Assembly (NCBI RefSeq): GCF_954871325.1
Contig: NC_088779.1
Span: 18,850,846 to 18,914,845 of the forward strand
From: Gordionus sp. m RMFG-2023
Lineage: Eukaryota > Nematomorpha > Gordioida > Chordodea > Parachordodidae
Length of the DNA stretch: 64,000 nt
Reading direction: 5' to 3'
Shown: piece after piece, positions 1 through 11,392 of the stretch
Layout: every line of letters starts with the position of its first letter
Position numbering within the stretch: the stretch's first letter is position 1
Notes under the pieces: generated by a model
What the model saw: the letters and a program-made list of their open reading frames with translations, nothing else
Databases searched by the model: none
What the model was told of the DNA's origin: nothing
Made by a program: the position numbers and the translations under genes

Positions 1-2906
1 ATCTATATTCGAGGCCACAAAGACCGGGTCAAAAATCTTAAACATAAAACAAGCTGGTGGGGAGTATTAAAATATTTTTAAAACAATAAAAGGGCTGTGA
101 ATTTTAATTGGGGCAAAATGTGCGGAACGAGCTACATACTTTTTAAAATTTATTATTTTTATTTCATATTATTGTTTATTTTATAAGAAAATATATAAAA
201 AATAAAATAAATAAAGAGCCAAATTAATAAATCAAATAATTTTTAAACTGAAGGGGGGGGGGAGGTTAGGCGGGCTAAACCCAATTTTTAGATAATGTGA
301 GAGCGCAGGTAAATTTTTTTATAAGATACCATGAGCTGACAGGCGAGTGGGTTAAAATTTTTAAAGCAATGAGTGGACGGGAATTCGGGTTCAAAATCCG
401 AAAGCCCGATTATAGCTTCACCCATTTGGGGGGAAGGGCAAAATTTTAGGAGGCAGTTATGAAACTTTTTTAAGACCATATAACGAGTATTAGTTATTTG
501 AATACAAAATTGAAATATACGATTTTATTTGAAAATTGCCACATAAAAATATCAAATATGTTTATAAAATTAGATGGAAGATAACAATTTACTTATAGTT
601 GGAAAGAAATAAGTTGAATTAATGACTTTACAACTATTATATAATAACATTGATTTAGTTTAATTGTGCTTGTATAATACTTGTTAGGGATTCCATTATA
701 AAATATATGTAATTTAGAAAATATTTATAACAATATTACAATTGGTATTATGTCAATGATTGAGCAGTGTAAAACTAACAAAATTAAAGCATTAACAATA
801 TAATTTTGATGAGATGTATTTTAAAATACCTTGTTATTCCAAAATTTATAGGTATGGTTTTTCCATGTCCTAACAAAACCAAGTTACCCTTTCTCATAAC
901 ACTAATCGAACCTTTATATTATTTAATAATTCTCTTTAAAGTTTATAAAGTTGACTCACAACTCGATTATGATCTAAACTGATTTCTTTCAATTGGTAAA
1001 ATCCGTTTTGGTTGATTTACCATTGTTTAAGTTATATTTTACAAGAAAGGCAAAAACTGCATCCGCTTCATATTTAGCCTATTCGTATTTATATAATTTT
1101 AAAGCAAATCGTCTTCCATTAGTAACAGCCTTTTTAAGTGATGTAGGCATAGTTGTTAAAAAAATCTGATTCAGGTCGATTTAACGGACTGTTTAAGATT
1201 TTATCCAAAATAATATATGAGCGAAATCTCCATACTTACAAAAAATTATTTTGTACAATTTTGATCGGGCCATTTTTTTAAATGGACCCGAATGGGGATT
1301 TTAACACCACTAGATGCTGACCTATTTGTGATACCTGATTTAAATCAGTTGTAAAATATTAACAATAAGAATAACTAAAAAATTTAACCTATCCATTTTG
1401 TTTTTGGAAGCTCAGGCTCATTTCCTTATTCTGAGTCTTGGCACCTTGATTATTTTTATTCTTCCATCCACAATCACATTAATTACAATAAAAATTGTCC
1501 TCATAATATTTTATTTATAACAAGAATCGATAGTTTGAAGTTTGTCCTACATTACAATAGGATGAGGTTCGTTGGTGCTATTAGGTATTTCAGGAAATAA
1601 TTTTTTTTTAAATCGATAGTAGTTTTAACAACAGTTATTTATCTCCCATTACATTCTTATTTTTAAAAAATTCCAAAAAATATAAAATATATTTTTCAGG
1701 AACCAAAAAAATTTTGAATTTTTTTTTGAAGAATTGTGCCTGCCGCTAACCTTCCCTTTGCAGACCTCTAATCGAGATATTTTATAGATAAAATTTAAAG
1801 TTTCTTCCAATTATCTCATCTATCTTAAGAATAAATCTCAACTTTTTATTATGCTGGGATAATATTTATATAAATCTTCAGTACCCTTTTTTTCAAACGA
1901 CTATCTTCAAAATATCAAAAATTCCTACAAATGAGTTAATTCTTAAGTCTGTTAAGTCTACTTTAAATCAAAGATACATTATTAATGAGCATTTCCGCTA
2001 TCTTGACTTATTAATTTATTTTAAAACATTTGAAAATACTGTACCCCTGGATTATTAACTCAAATAAAGATCATAGAATTTTAAATAAACACAAAAAGAA
2101 ATCGATAACATTCAACTAGAAATTAACACAATTTTTAAAAAGGAACAATTCAATTAGTATTTTTTTTTAATATAGTAAACTCATGAGAATAATTACCATT
2201 TTTGCCTTAATAATATAACCGTTTAAAAATAAATCATAATTTATATAGATACACACAATATTCAGTCTTTTCTGTAAAAAAATAAAAAATATATTAATAA
2301 TAACAATAGTTAGTTGACACAATAACAGTTTTTTCTTTCAACTTATCAAAACTTGTTTATAATAAACTTCACTATATTTATTCAATATAAACTTGATTGT
2401 AATTTATTGAAGGTTTTGTCAATGTTTGCTTTCTTATATAATTTAATCATAAAGTTAATATTGTATAAAAAAAATCAATATTTGAATTTTAATAATGATA
2501 AAATATTAAAGATTTATTGCTTTTTCATCTTTCTTTTATTCTAGGTTCTTTTAAAATCCATTCATTCTTATATTCAAGCTTTCGATGACTTCGATACAAT
2601 ATATTTTTCAAGTTTTGACAAAATAGTTTTGTAGAAGTCCTTTTCCGCAATCTTTTAAAAAATCCAAAAGTTCTTTCTTTCTTTTTTTATTATACAATTT
2701 AATATTATATCACCTCTAAGTTGTGCTTTGACGATTATTTTTGTAAATTTCTAAAAGTTTAATGATAAGAAACAATTTGAAATTCGAAAGTTATGAAAAT
2801 AAAAAGATTAGCCTATATATACAATAATTTTAAAAAAATAACAAAGTAAAAATTAGTCTTTCCCACAAAAAATAAATAGACAATCAATATTTAAATTACC
2901 TGTAAA
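1..2906. other. AT-rich unassigned DNA
   Basis: I see no convincing gene here. Short open frames have no recognisable motif. Around 240-450 there is a G-rich patch (a run of about ten G near 247-258 and a second near 427-433) in otherwise A/T DNA, similar to the subterminal G tracts of the hAT elements further on, but I could not find matching inverted ends or a target duplication. Confidence 0.5.
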
Positions 2907-3640
2907 CAGGCGCATACGCAGCGAGAGGATCCCCCCCCCAAAGCCAAAAAATGCAGATGCCGGATATATTTTTCATAAATATTATTGTTTATATTACTTT
3001 ATATTTGTTAATATTTATTCGTATCTCATATTTAATATATATTTAATTACATTTATTATCACATTCATAAGTTATTTTATCAATTAATTTCGATTTCAAG
3101 TTTTCCGGCTTAATATTTACTTATTATTTTCAAATTTTTATGGCGTAATATTTATCTACCATTTTTGTATTAAAAGGGTTTATATTCTCTTCCCATTAGT
3201 AAACTAATGAGAGAAAACTCTCTTTTTCAAAAAGAATATCAGAGGCCTGCAGAAGTACCATTTTCAGGGCACGGCCCGGATTTTTTTAGAGATTTTTTAC
3301 GGCCCGGCCTGGGTATTTTTTAAAAATTTTCAGGCCCGGCTCGGCTATTTTTAAAATAATTTTTAGGCCCGGCTCGGCTTTTTTTAAAATAAAATTTTCA
3401 GGCCCGGCCCGGATTTTTTTAAAATAAATTATATTTATTTTTTATTTTTATAGCTAATAATAACGATTTCAAATATAGGCTGTTTTAAAAAATACAGCCC
3501 GGCCTGGGTGTTTTTGTGTATTAGAAATAGTTATTAGTCCTAATAAATTTATGCTTGATATTTTTAAAAAACAATAATATTTCTTTAAAAAATTTATTAT
3601 CCCCCCCCCCCCCCCAGACCAAATTCCTGCGTACACACCT
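2907..3640 (-). mobile_element. Internally deleted hAT element, family 1 copy A
   Basis: The left end reads CAGGCGCATACGCAG and the right end is its imperfect inverse (CTGCGTACACACCT). A perfect 8-bp duplication, CCTGTAAA, flanks it at 2899-2906 and 3641-3648, which is the hAT target-site length. Inside the left terminus there is a C run and at the right a 15-base C run. The sequence is a shortened, inverted copy of the element at 7542-9425: its left 730 bases match that copy's right end, and its last ~110 bases match that copy's left end, with the junction inside the GC-rich box unit. No transposase sequence remains, so it is a non-autonomous deletion derivative. Confidence 0.88.
3230..3515 (-). 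repeat. GC-box repeat unit inside copy A (truncated)
   Basis: Starts with CAGAGGCCTGCAG and carries repeated GGCCCGGCC-type boxes spaced by T-rich DNA. It is the inverted, truncated counterpart of 8023-8359 and a relative of the free-standing MITEs at 10850, 13328 and 42893. The distal half is lost at the internal deletion junction of the host element. Confidence 0.7.
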
Positions 3641-3924
3641 CCTGTAAAGATAATAATGACTAGTGATTAATAGACCCCTCTTATGAATGTATTAAAAAAA
3701 TTACAGTTTATAAACAGCGTACATACTTTGATTAGTCGATTTTTGTTTAAATATAATTTAGTAAAAATTAAACTAAATATTTTGAGCCTTATGTTATCAG
3801 TTCGATTTTGCTGATGAGGAACTCAGCTTTTAATATTAAATCCCTCTTAGCAAAAAAAATGTTTGTGGTAAAGTTGATCTTACCAATGGGGATACCTTAG
3901 TATTAGAAATATAGATTTGATTTT

Positions 3925-3995
3925 ACTTGTCAGAACTCGAACATGAATAAGTGAAATGCATACATGGTGTCTTGATCAATACGCCACTATGGTTT
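3925..3995 (-). repeat. tRNA-like (SINE head-like) sequence
   Basis: On the minus strand TGGCGTATTGATCAAG resembles a pol III A box, and about 45 bases later TGTTCGAGTTCTG resembles a degenerate B box. A full cloverleaf cannot be folded by eye, so this is at most a tRNA-derived SINE head or a decayed tRNA pseudogene. Confidence 0.3.
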
Positions 3996-5346
3996 TACAC
4001 AAGTCATTAAGTAAAAAATATTAAATGGGGAAAGTGAGTGAGAGGATGGAGAGAAAGGGTAAAATTTGTGATTAATATGGGGAAATTTTTGGATGGAAGA
4101 GATAAAGAATCTTCGTTGTAAGGTAAGAGATTTTTAGGAGGACAATCTTTTCAACTGGAAAAAAAGTATGATCTTGCTGCCGAAATAATTTAGAGTAGAG
4201 AGTAAAATAATGAAAGTAAGAATGAAAAAGAAAAATCAATGAAACTTTAATTTGTAATTTTGTATGATTCGGTGAGCTAAATAGCATCAATGTCATGATT
4301 GAATGCGCCAGTATCAATGCAGATTTCCATGATCTCATGGCCAAGGAAATGAAAACAATTTAATCTAGAAGCTTCCATCAGTTCTCAGGCTATTTAAATA
4401 CATAAGCTTAATGCCCCTTATGTGACATAGGAATCGGCCACAATATATATGTAATTGGGGATATTGTTTCAAAGCCATGTAACTAGGAGAAGGGGATACA
4501 TGCAATTGCATCATTGTACTTTCATGGGAAACACATTCTCAGTCAATATACATAAAGAGTATTATACATTTTGTAGTTAAATCAATATATACTTTAGTCA
4601 TCCGTATACATCCATTGGCTTAGAGGATATAGAGGGTTCTGTAATGCCTAGCATAAACTCTGGTTTTACATTGTTAGTAAAATTAATGCATTAAAATTTC
4701 AGAATAGAATTAAACAGAAGGCTATTACGAACCTCAGCTCGTATACAATGGAAAAAACGTTTACTGAAGGTAAGATTTAGAGAAATTCATAACCAGTTTT
4801 TGGTTCACATGGTAATAAATTATGTGATCGTAATTAAAAATCTTGATTTTAGGTATGCGATACTTCACTGAGTTGAGCATCCAAGTTTTCCTAAACACTG
4901 GGAAGTCAATCCTAGCAAAATATTTTTTCATGTGACTTGCCTCAATTAACAAGGTATCAGCAAAGAGGAAAATATGTCGAATTAAGATTTGGTCACAAGA
5001 TGAGAGTCAATGAGAATGAAACCGACAGTTTTTAAATCAATTGTTCAGTTTTTAATTCATGTTTTTACAGTTTCAAATAAAATTATTTTTCAGCTTTTGT
5101 GATTTTATTAAATGTAGTGAATTTGGTGTGTATTGTTAGATTTTACCAATATAGTGTGTTTGTCTAATAAAATTAGTAAAACTGCGCATTTAATTTAAAA
5201 CTATGAAAACAATTATAAAACTAGCATTTATTTAATAAACTGTAAAAAATTTTAAAAACTGGGAATCTAATTCAGACACACATCCACCTCAGTATGGAAT
5301 ATTGCCCTAATGTCTCACCCCAAGGATTATCTCTTATCGAGTGATT

Positions 5347-5535
5347 CATAAGAATAATGTCCCAGCCAAGCGATTCTGAATTCTAAATCGGGCTACGAAT
5401 TGCTGTCGGCTATCCCAAGCAAAACTCTCGGTCTTCTCCTTTACAAATGAGAAACTTCGTATAGCTATTTCTCTTCGTCTTGCATCTTCAGCACGATCCA
5501 ACAGAAATGCCTTAAAAATTTTGGCAGAAATTGAA
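5347..5535 (-). other. Possible unidentified coding fragment
   Basis: On the minus strand an open stretch of about 60 codons runs to a stop, with an Arg/Glu-rich core containing RAEDARRREIAIRSFSFVKE and then ESFAWDSRQQFVARF. Its G+C content is well above the flanking DNA, and the mix of residues is not what AT-rich noise usually gives. There is no ATG in a good place. An in-frame AG just before the core could serve as a splice acceptor, but no donor is obvious. It could be an isolated exon or the relic of a mobile element; I do not recognise the family. Confidence 0.3.
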
Positions 5536-5881
5536 AATAAAAAAATATTTAGACATCTTTAACGTAATTTTTATCCCACTTGCAACCAATACTCTTGGAG
5601 TTTTTGTTAATAAAATTAATAAACTGTCGATATATTTATATAATTGAAAATAGTTCAAATATATAAAATCATATTTAAAAAACTATGCATTCCGATTTAA
5701 AAACTATGCATATTATTTGGTCCCATTATTGTTGTAATTAGCGTTCTTAATTAAATATCTTTATATTAATTAATGTAAAAATAAATAAATTTATATGTAT
5801 GTAAAGTTTTCAATAAATAAATTCAGTTATATATAAAAACCTGTCTTTGGCCATGTATCTTATTTACCAGAGTTGCTAAAG

Positions 5882-5973
5882 TAGCGCGCTATCTTTTTTG
5901 GTAGCTATAGCTAATAGCCGCTACTTTTTTTTAAATTATTTAGCGCGCTACTTTTTTTAAAAGTAGCGCGCTA
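5882..5973. repeat. Left subterminal palindromes TAGCGCGCTA
   Basis: Three exact copies of the 10-base palindrome TAGCGCGCTA lie at 5882-5891, 5941-5950 and 5964-5973, with a related TAGCTATAGCTA near 5903-5914. By analogy with other hAT elements, subterminal repeats are likely transposase-binding sites; that role is inferred. Confidence 0.85.
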
Positions 5974-6127
5974 CTTCGCTACTTTTAAAAAAATATAATG
6001 AATGTAAGTATAAACATGAAAATTTAAATATAATATCATAATTAATTATAATTTATTATTTAATTTTGAAATTTAAATATATTTTCAATTTTTAATTTAT
6101 ATTTTCAATCTGTGTTAATAATCTAAA

Positions 6128-6953
6128 ATGGCATCGCCCATGGATATCCAAATCCTTGAAAGTGATTCAGACATGGAAGATTCAATGGAAGAAAATGTAC
6201 TTAATAGCTCTAATAACGATTTCCCATTCCCTAGATTTGAAAAATTTTTTTAAATAAATATTAAAACAAAATCTGGATTCAAATTCCTGTGCTTAAAATG
6301 TAAAAAAATATATCATCAAATCAATTGAGTAGCTATAACCTGAAGAAACACCTAAAGGTAAATTGTTATTTTTACATTATAATATTATTTATTTTATTAG
6401 TCTGTTCACGCCAATTGCTATAAGGAAATAGAGAAACATATAAAAAAATTTGGTATAAGAGAATCTTCATTCAAAAAGACAAATACTATCCAAACCAAAT
6501 TAAGTGATAATAAACATGCCAATATTTCACAAAAATTGGCTTATAAAGTAATTGTTGATTTAATTATTGACACAGTTCAGCCATTGTCCTTGGTTGATAA
6601 TCCATCATTTACTATGATGATTAAAACTTTATCTCCTGGCACAACAGTTTTATGTCGCCAGACACTTATGAATAAAATAGCCGACAACTTCAAAGTGATG
6701 AAAGATGCTCTAATAGCAGAGTTATAAGATCTTATGTATGTACACCGGCAGATAGGACACATAACAGAAGGTAAAAACTTATTTATATTTAAAAATTGAT
6801 CTGATTAAATATTTTTAGAGCTTCCTTGCCCTCAAGTGCTAGTGTTGAGAGATTATTTAGTAAAGCAAAGCTTATACTTTCTGATCGTCGCTCTAGACTT
6901 GGGGATGATAATATTGAAATGATATTATTATTAAAATGCAACAAATTAAAATA
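6128..6953 (+). pseudogene. hAT (ZBED-like) transposase remnants
   Basis: From the ATG at 6128 a short acidic N-terminus leads to a BED-finger-like stretch (FKFLCLKCKK, then after a frameshift a segment reading SSYNLKKHLK), giving the usual Cys-x2-Cys and a downstream His. A second block, about 6460-6727, contains VIVDLIIDTVQPLSLVDNPS, typical of the start of the hAT catalytic region in ZBED proteins. A third block, about 6823-6953, reads SSASVERLFSKAKLILSDRR and continues to LLLKCNK, the classical hAT C-terminal dimerisation motif. Stops, a frameshift and loss of the region between blocks two and three mean it cannot make active transposase. A host-domesticated role is unlikely because the element still has clean ends and target duplications. 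Confidence 0.82.
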
Positions 6954-7125
6954 AATATTTATTTATATTGCTTATTTTTTTATAATCTAAACTAACTATA
7001 TTTCTATATTTATAAATGTTGATTTTTATATATTATTTATTATACATTTACATTTATAAGCAAAAAAAATATAAAAAAAATTTGTTTCATTTGTTTCCAA
7101 AATTTTTTTTATAAAAAGTAGCTAA

Positions 7126-7207
7126 TAGCGCGCTACTTTTTTTGACAAATAGCGAAAGCGGTAGCGCGCTACTTTTTTTGACAAATAGCTATAGCGATAG
7201 CGCGCTA
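7126..7207. repeat. Right subterminal palindromes TAGCGCGCTA
   Basis: Three exact TAGCGCGCTA palindromes at 7126-7135, 7162-7171 and 7198-7207, at 36-base spacing, mirror the three at the left end of the same element. Confidence 0.85.
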
Positions 7208-8022
7208 CTTTTAAAAATAGCGTTTAACAACTCTGTTATTTACTTTATGTAAAAGAAATACAGTGGACAAAGAAATGAATTTATTCATTTGCTAGATTCA
7301 TAAAATATTAAAATATATTCAATTATTCTTCTGCAAGATTTATAAAATTATGAAATATATTATATGAAAATAAAATTTATTGGAACTTCCGAAGATTTGT
7401 AAATCAAGTTGATATAATAAAGATAGGAATTTCAAAATAATATGATAAGGTAGAAACATATATCAAATTGAATATATAAACTTAGGGTCAATATTACACT
7501 TTGTTAATAATAAGAGTTTATTTTAATACATATAACTAGTATAGGCGCGTACGCAGGAATTTGGTCTGGGGGGGGGGGGGGATAATAAAATTTTTTAAGA
7601 AATATTATTGTTAATTAAAAATACTAAGCATAAATTTATTAGGACTAATAACTTTTCTAACACACAATTTTAAATTAATGTGAATTACAAAAAAATTATA
7701 TATATAAATCGGCATTGAAAAACTATAAAATAAATGTGAATTATAAAATATAAAGTGAATATAACCACGATATGAATCACTTAAATGACCCAAAATTAAA
7801 ATTTGAATTTTTTTGACCCTTAAAATATAAAGTATAAAAAAATTTAAATGTTGGAAATATAAATTAATACACAAAAAGTTTCTTAGGAATAATTGTATTT
7901 TGTATGTTTTGAGGTAATTTTTCAATTATCTATCCTTGCTTGGCGTTAAATGCCTATGAATATTCAAAAGATCCAAATCATTCAATCTACTTTCAGAAGT
8001 TGTATTTCATAGGTATCTTTTT

Positions 8023-8359
8023 CAGAGACTTGCAGGCCCGGCCCCCGAGCCGGACCGTATTTTAATTTTTCTAAACATACACGGGCCGGGCCCCAAATTT
8101 TTTAAAAAAAACCGGGCTGGGCCTGAAGATTTTTTTTAAAAAATAACCGGGCCGAGCTGTTTATTTTAAAACCAAATATTTGAAATCGCCATTATTAGCT
8201 ATAAAAATCAAAAATAGATATAATTTATTTAAAAAAAATTCAGGCCGAGCCTGAAAAAAAGCCGGGCAGGGCCTGAAATTTTTTTTAAAAAAAACCCGGC
8301 CGAAAAAATTTTAAAAAAAAATCTGGGCCGTGCCCTGCAAATGGTACCTCTGCAGGGCT
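8023..8359. repeat. GC-box MITE-like unit within copy B
   Basis: Begins CAGAGACTTGCAGGCCCGG and ends with a GGTACCTCTGCAG-type inverse. Between them are several GGGCC/CCGGG boxes separated by A/T runs. It is present at the same place in copy A, so it was in the element before the two copies separated. Flanks (TATCTTTT and TATTCTTT types) hint at an old hAT target duplication. Confidence 0.7.
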
Positions 8360-8694
8360 CTTTATTCTTCTTAAAAAAGAGAATGTTCTCTCATTAGTTT
8401 ACTAATAGGAAGAGTTGCTAATATATATAACCATTTTAATACATTGGAAATATAATCTAAATGTTTGAAATAATGCAAAGCATCCATAGCATTTTTTGGG
8501 ACTTTATCAACCATAGTTAATCTTTTAATCATAGTTTTTCAGCTAATAAGGCATCATAAGATATTTTAACATCTTCATGATAAAAATCTAACAAATATTT
8601 ATTTATTTTTCTATCACAAAAATTATTCATTTATTTGGGTTATAAATGTATCTAAGAGAGGGGACACTTGTTTAATAATACTCTTCTACTGATC

Positions 8695-9111
8695 CTATAT
8701 TAATGTTTTGACGATGAGATTGCTCGCTGCAAGTTGAAGGGGACAAATATTAAACACGTATAGCTCTGCTTTTGACTCAGCAATAACATATAAAATATGA
8801 AATTCTTCATCTACATTAGCTCTAATTTCTTTGAGTTCTAATAAAATGCTTTCCGCTAATCTCATCTTCTTAATCAAGTCAATGTCATGTTTTTGAAAAG
8901 TATTACATAAAATAGTTGTATAATTAAATAATTCATTCTAATGAGAAAAAAATTTTGGAATAAGTATTGAATCCAATAATTTTCTTGCTTCTGAGGAAAT
9001 ATTTCTTTAAAGCCATTGTGATATTTCAGTAATAGCATTAATAATCGGCTCTTCTAACTCCATAAAAGCTGTTACTGCTTGATGGCGGAGACTCGATCTC
9101 GTTGGACAAGC
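8695..9111 (-). pseudogene. hAT transposase fragment (zf-MYM1-like)
   Basis: The minus strand reads ACPTRSSLRHQAVTAF, matching the conserved Cys-Pro-Thr-Arg-Trp segment of zf-MYM-type hAT transposases (Trp replaced by Ser here), then a block ending ISQWL. After stops and small shifts it continues with LLELKEIRANVDEEFHILYV, a typical following segment. Neither the N-terminal zinc finger nor the C-terminal dimerisation region is seen, so this is a decayed fragment of the copy B transposase. Confidence 0.7.
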
Positions 9112-10107
9112 TTTCAATTTCTTTCTCCTGTTGGACAAGAAGTTTCAGAGATATTTATTATTTTACTAGGATATATAATACGCCACTATGAAAATAATAA
9201 GTAAATAACGCCAAGGAAAACTTGAAATCGAGATTAATTGATAAAATAACTTAGTAGATTAATGTGATAAATAAATGTAGTTAAATATATATATGAGACA
9301 GGAATAAATATTAACAAATATAAATTAATATTAGCAATAATATTTTTGAAAAATATAATCCGGCATCTGCATTTTTTGGTTGGGGGGGGGGGATTTGCCC
9401 CTCCCCTCCGCTGCGTACGCGCCTGAACTAGTATATTATAAGTTTCTTTTTAATTAAATGTATTTGATAAAATAAAAAGTTTGATTATAAAATTGGATAA
9501 CTAGCAAATTAGATATAAAATAAAAAATAGAGATATAAATAATATAGTTTCTTCAAGAACCAGGCGCGTAACCAGCGGGTAACAAGAATTTTGAAAAAAT
9601 ATAAAAGGGCTTCATAAAATTTGAATTGCAAAGTATCCGATTTCAAATAAATTATATTCTATTATATTAGCAAAAAGTTAAAATTAATTTAAATTTATTT
9701 CTTGTATATTAATATTTTATTTCTCACGAAAATTTTTAGTTTATTTTCTTTTTAAACCTTAAACACAGATAGATATAAGAAAATTTTATCAACCTAAAAA
9801 TATTCCATTTAATTTATCTCTATTAATAACTATGATAAAATTTCTAAGGTCTATTAAATGTTCAAATATCCATATAGACAAAATTTGCTGTATATAATAA
9901 TTTCTGAGACTTTTTGTGCTACAGGAAAAAATAAACTGCAAAATGCCTGCAAGATAAGATGAGGCCTTCGACATCAAGCTGTTGTAGAATTTTTTGGATC
10001 TAGAAGAGCCTATTTTGTATACTTGATATCAGAATCGCCAAGATATTTTAAATTTGAAGCTGATACATATAGATTTAATATGACTGTCATTTTTTCATTA
10101 AAATGTA

Positions 10108-10825
10108 TTGATAAATTATTTTTATACCACAATTTTATGCAATAAAATGGATTTGGCTAATGAAAATCGAGATATTATTATATTACATAGAAAACCAAAA
10201 GATAGTATACACCAAGAATTTTTCGAGATTCATCTGGTTATTGAGGTGAAAGCGAAATTATATGATTTTGAAAGCCTCGACTTTAACCATTACACAAATC
10301 GTTTCAATATTAACTTGGACTCAATTGGGGATTACTATAAAATAACCGTTTATATTATACTTTTGGATTTAATTTTGATTTATCAAATGGCTCTATCCAA
10401 TTTAAAAATATTATTTTATAACTTCCTCTGATATGAGGATATACCACCTGTGAAAAATTAAATATAGCTAATTCATATTCAAAGGATAAAAATGTTTCTG
10501 AAGGTCATTTAATTTCCGAATTTAAATGGTAAAAAAGATTCATTTTTTAATCCTCCAAGAAATACAGTAGAAGCATTGCATAGATACTTCAAAATATATT
10601 TTGTAAGTTTTCTAAATATATTAAAACTACTGTATATTTTGGCAATGTTAGTACAAGTACAAATGAGAGGACCTTTTCTTCATTGCAGAGAATAAAAACC
10701 TATATCAAAAGTTCATATTAAAATTGATTTAATAGACTAGCTTTACTCATCCGAGATTTAACACATAACAATGTATTTAAAAATTGGCGCAATCAAATTA
10801 GATTAATTTTCATTTATGAGTGATA
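10108..10825 (+). pseudogene. hAT (zf-MYM1-like) transposase remnants
   Basis: An open stretch at 10108-10431 contains SIGDYYKITVYIILLDLI, which parallels the DFYKINIFIPLIDTFL segment of the minus-strand transposase near 22.9 kb. Further on, about 10650-10820, a broken frame reads ERTFSSLQRIKTYIKS then NRLALLIRDL, the C-terminal hAT dimerisation motif. Stops and frameshifts interrupt the whole. It is the degenerate transposase of the surrounding element. Confidence 0.65.
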
Positions 10826-10849
10826 TTTTTATTTTAATGTTTTTTACAT

Positions 10850-11171
10850 TAGAGATCTGCAAAGTTAAGCCCGGCCCGTATCCAGCCCGAGTCCCCCCTG
10901 GCCCGAACTCGGGCCGGGTCGGACCTTGGAAATTTTTTTTAAATATATCTAAATTTATCAATTTTATATTGAATTTTTTATGTAAAATAAAAATATTTGA
11001 TTTTATTTATTGAAACTAAACGACATATAACATATGTCTTTTATTTTGAGTAATTATAAAAATTAATTTCTCTATTTAAATAAATTCTGGCCGGGTCGGG
11101 CCGGTCAATTTTTTTAAAAAGAATTCGGGTTCGGGCCGGCATTGAAAAATTAGGCCCGATGCAGATCACTA
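10850..11171. mobile_element. hAT-type MITE with GGCCCGG boxes
   Basis: Inverted ends (TAGAGATCTGC... and ...GCAGATCACTA) and a near-perfect duplication (TTTTACAT at 10842-10849, ATTTACAT at 11172-11179) delimit a 322-bp non-coding element. GGGCC/CGGGCC boxes are packed near both ends and the centre is A/T rich. It belongs to the same GC-box group as 8023, 13328 and 42893. Confidence 0.78.
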
Positions 11172-11392
11172 ATTTACATACCGGTTTATATAGCTATGAT
11201 ATTTTTTTTTATTTTTTAACCGTATTATATTCGCTTTTAATATTTTGAATTTTTCAATATTTTATTATTTGTGTTCGAAATTATCATATTTTTATAATTA
11301 TTATTCTAGTATATTTTTGATGCTCCAAAAATAATTATTTCAATATGAAAAAAATCCCCCCTCCCTTCCTCATATAAAATTCCTGGTGTGCC

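Larger units (their letters stand above)
3641..5867. other. Unassigned region with scattered coding-like patches
   Basis: No complete gene is recognisable. Base composition is less extreme than the surroundings between about 3880 and 5540. Two stretches look coding-like: minus strand around 4761-4970 (a frame with SHMKKYFARIDFPVFRKTW) and minus strand 5347-5535, described separately. A tRNA-like patch lies near 3925-3995. None of these could be tied to a known family by eye. Confidence 0.4.
5868..7235 (+). mobile_element. ZBED-like hAT transposon, internally deleted
   Basis: The ends are inverted (CAGAGTTGCTAAA... and ...TTTAACAACTCTG) and a perfect 8-bp duplication TTATTTAC lies at 5860-5867 and 7236-7243, so this is a hAT insertion with exact limits. 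Both subterminal regions carry copies of a palindrome, TAGCGCGCTA, annotated separately. The interior encodes remnants of the N-terminal BED finger, a middle segment and the C-terminal dimerisation region of a hAT transposase, but the catalytic middle is missing. It sits between the two inverted copies of hAT family 1. Confidence 0.92.
7542..9425 (-). mobile_element. hAT element, family 1 copy B
   Basis: Ends read TAGGCGCGTACGCAGG and CTGCGTACGCGCCTG and are inverted. A perfect 8-bp duplication AACTAGTA lies at 7534-7541 and 9426-9433. A run of 14 G just inside the left end and 10 G near the right end are shared with copy A. The minus strand carries zf-MYM/hAT transposase remnants (8695-9111), and a GC-box MITE-like unit lies at 8023-8359. 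At 1884 bp it is longer than copy A and shows what copy A has lost. Confidence 0.9.
9561..11392 (+). mobile_element. Decayed hAT element related to family 1
   Basis: The left end CAGGCGCGTAACCAG resembles family 1 termini. A candidate right end near 11392 has the inverse pattern (TTCCTGGTGTGCC preceded by a C-rich tract), matching the CAGGAATTT plus G-tract arrangement of copy B. Flanking CAAGA is shared but the 8-bp duplication is no longer exact. Plus-strand transposase remnants lie inside, and a MITE has inserted at 10850-11171. Boundaries, especially the right one, are approximate. Confidence 0.55.

Noticed and set aside
7611-7925. 104-codon open frame on the minus strand.
   Set aside because: Low-complexity Ile/Leu/Phe/Tyr-rich translation of A/T-rich DNA inside the hAT copy B, not related to the transposase.
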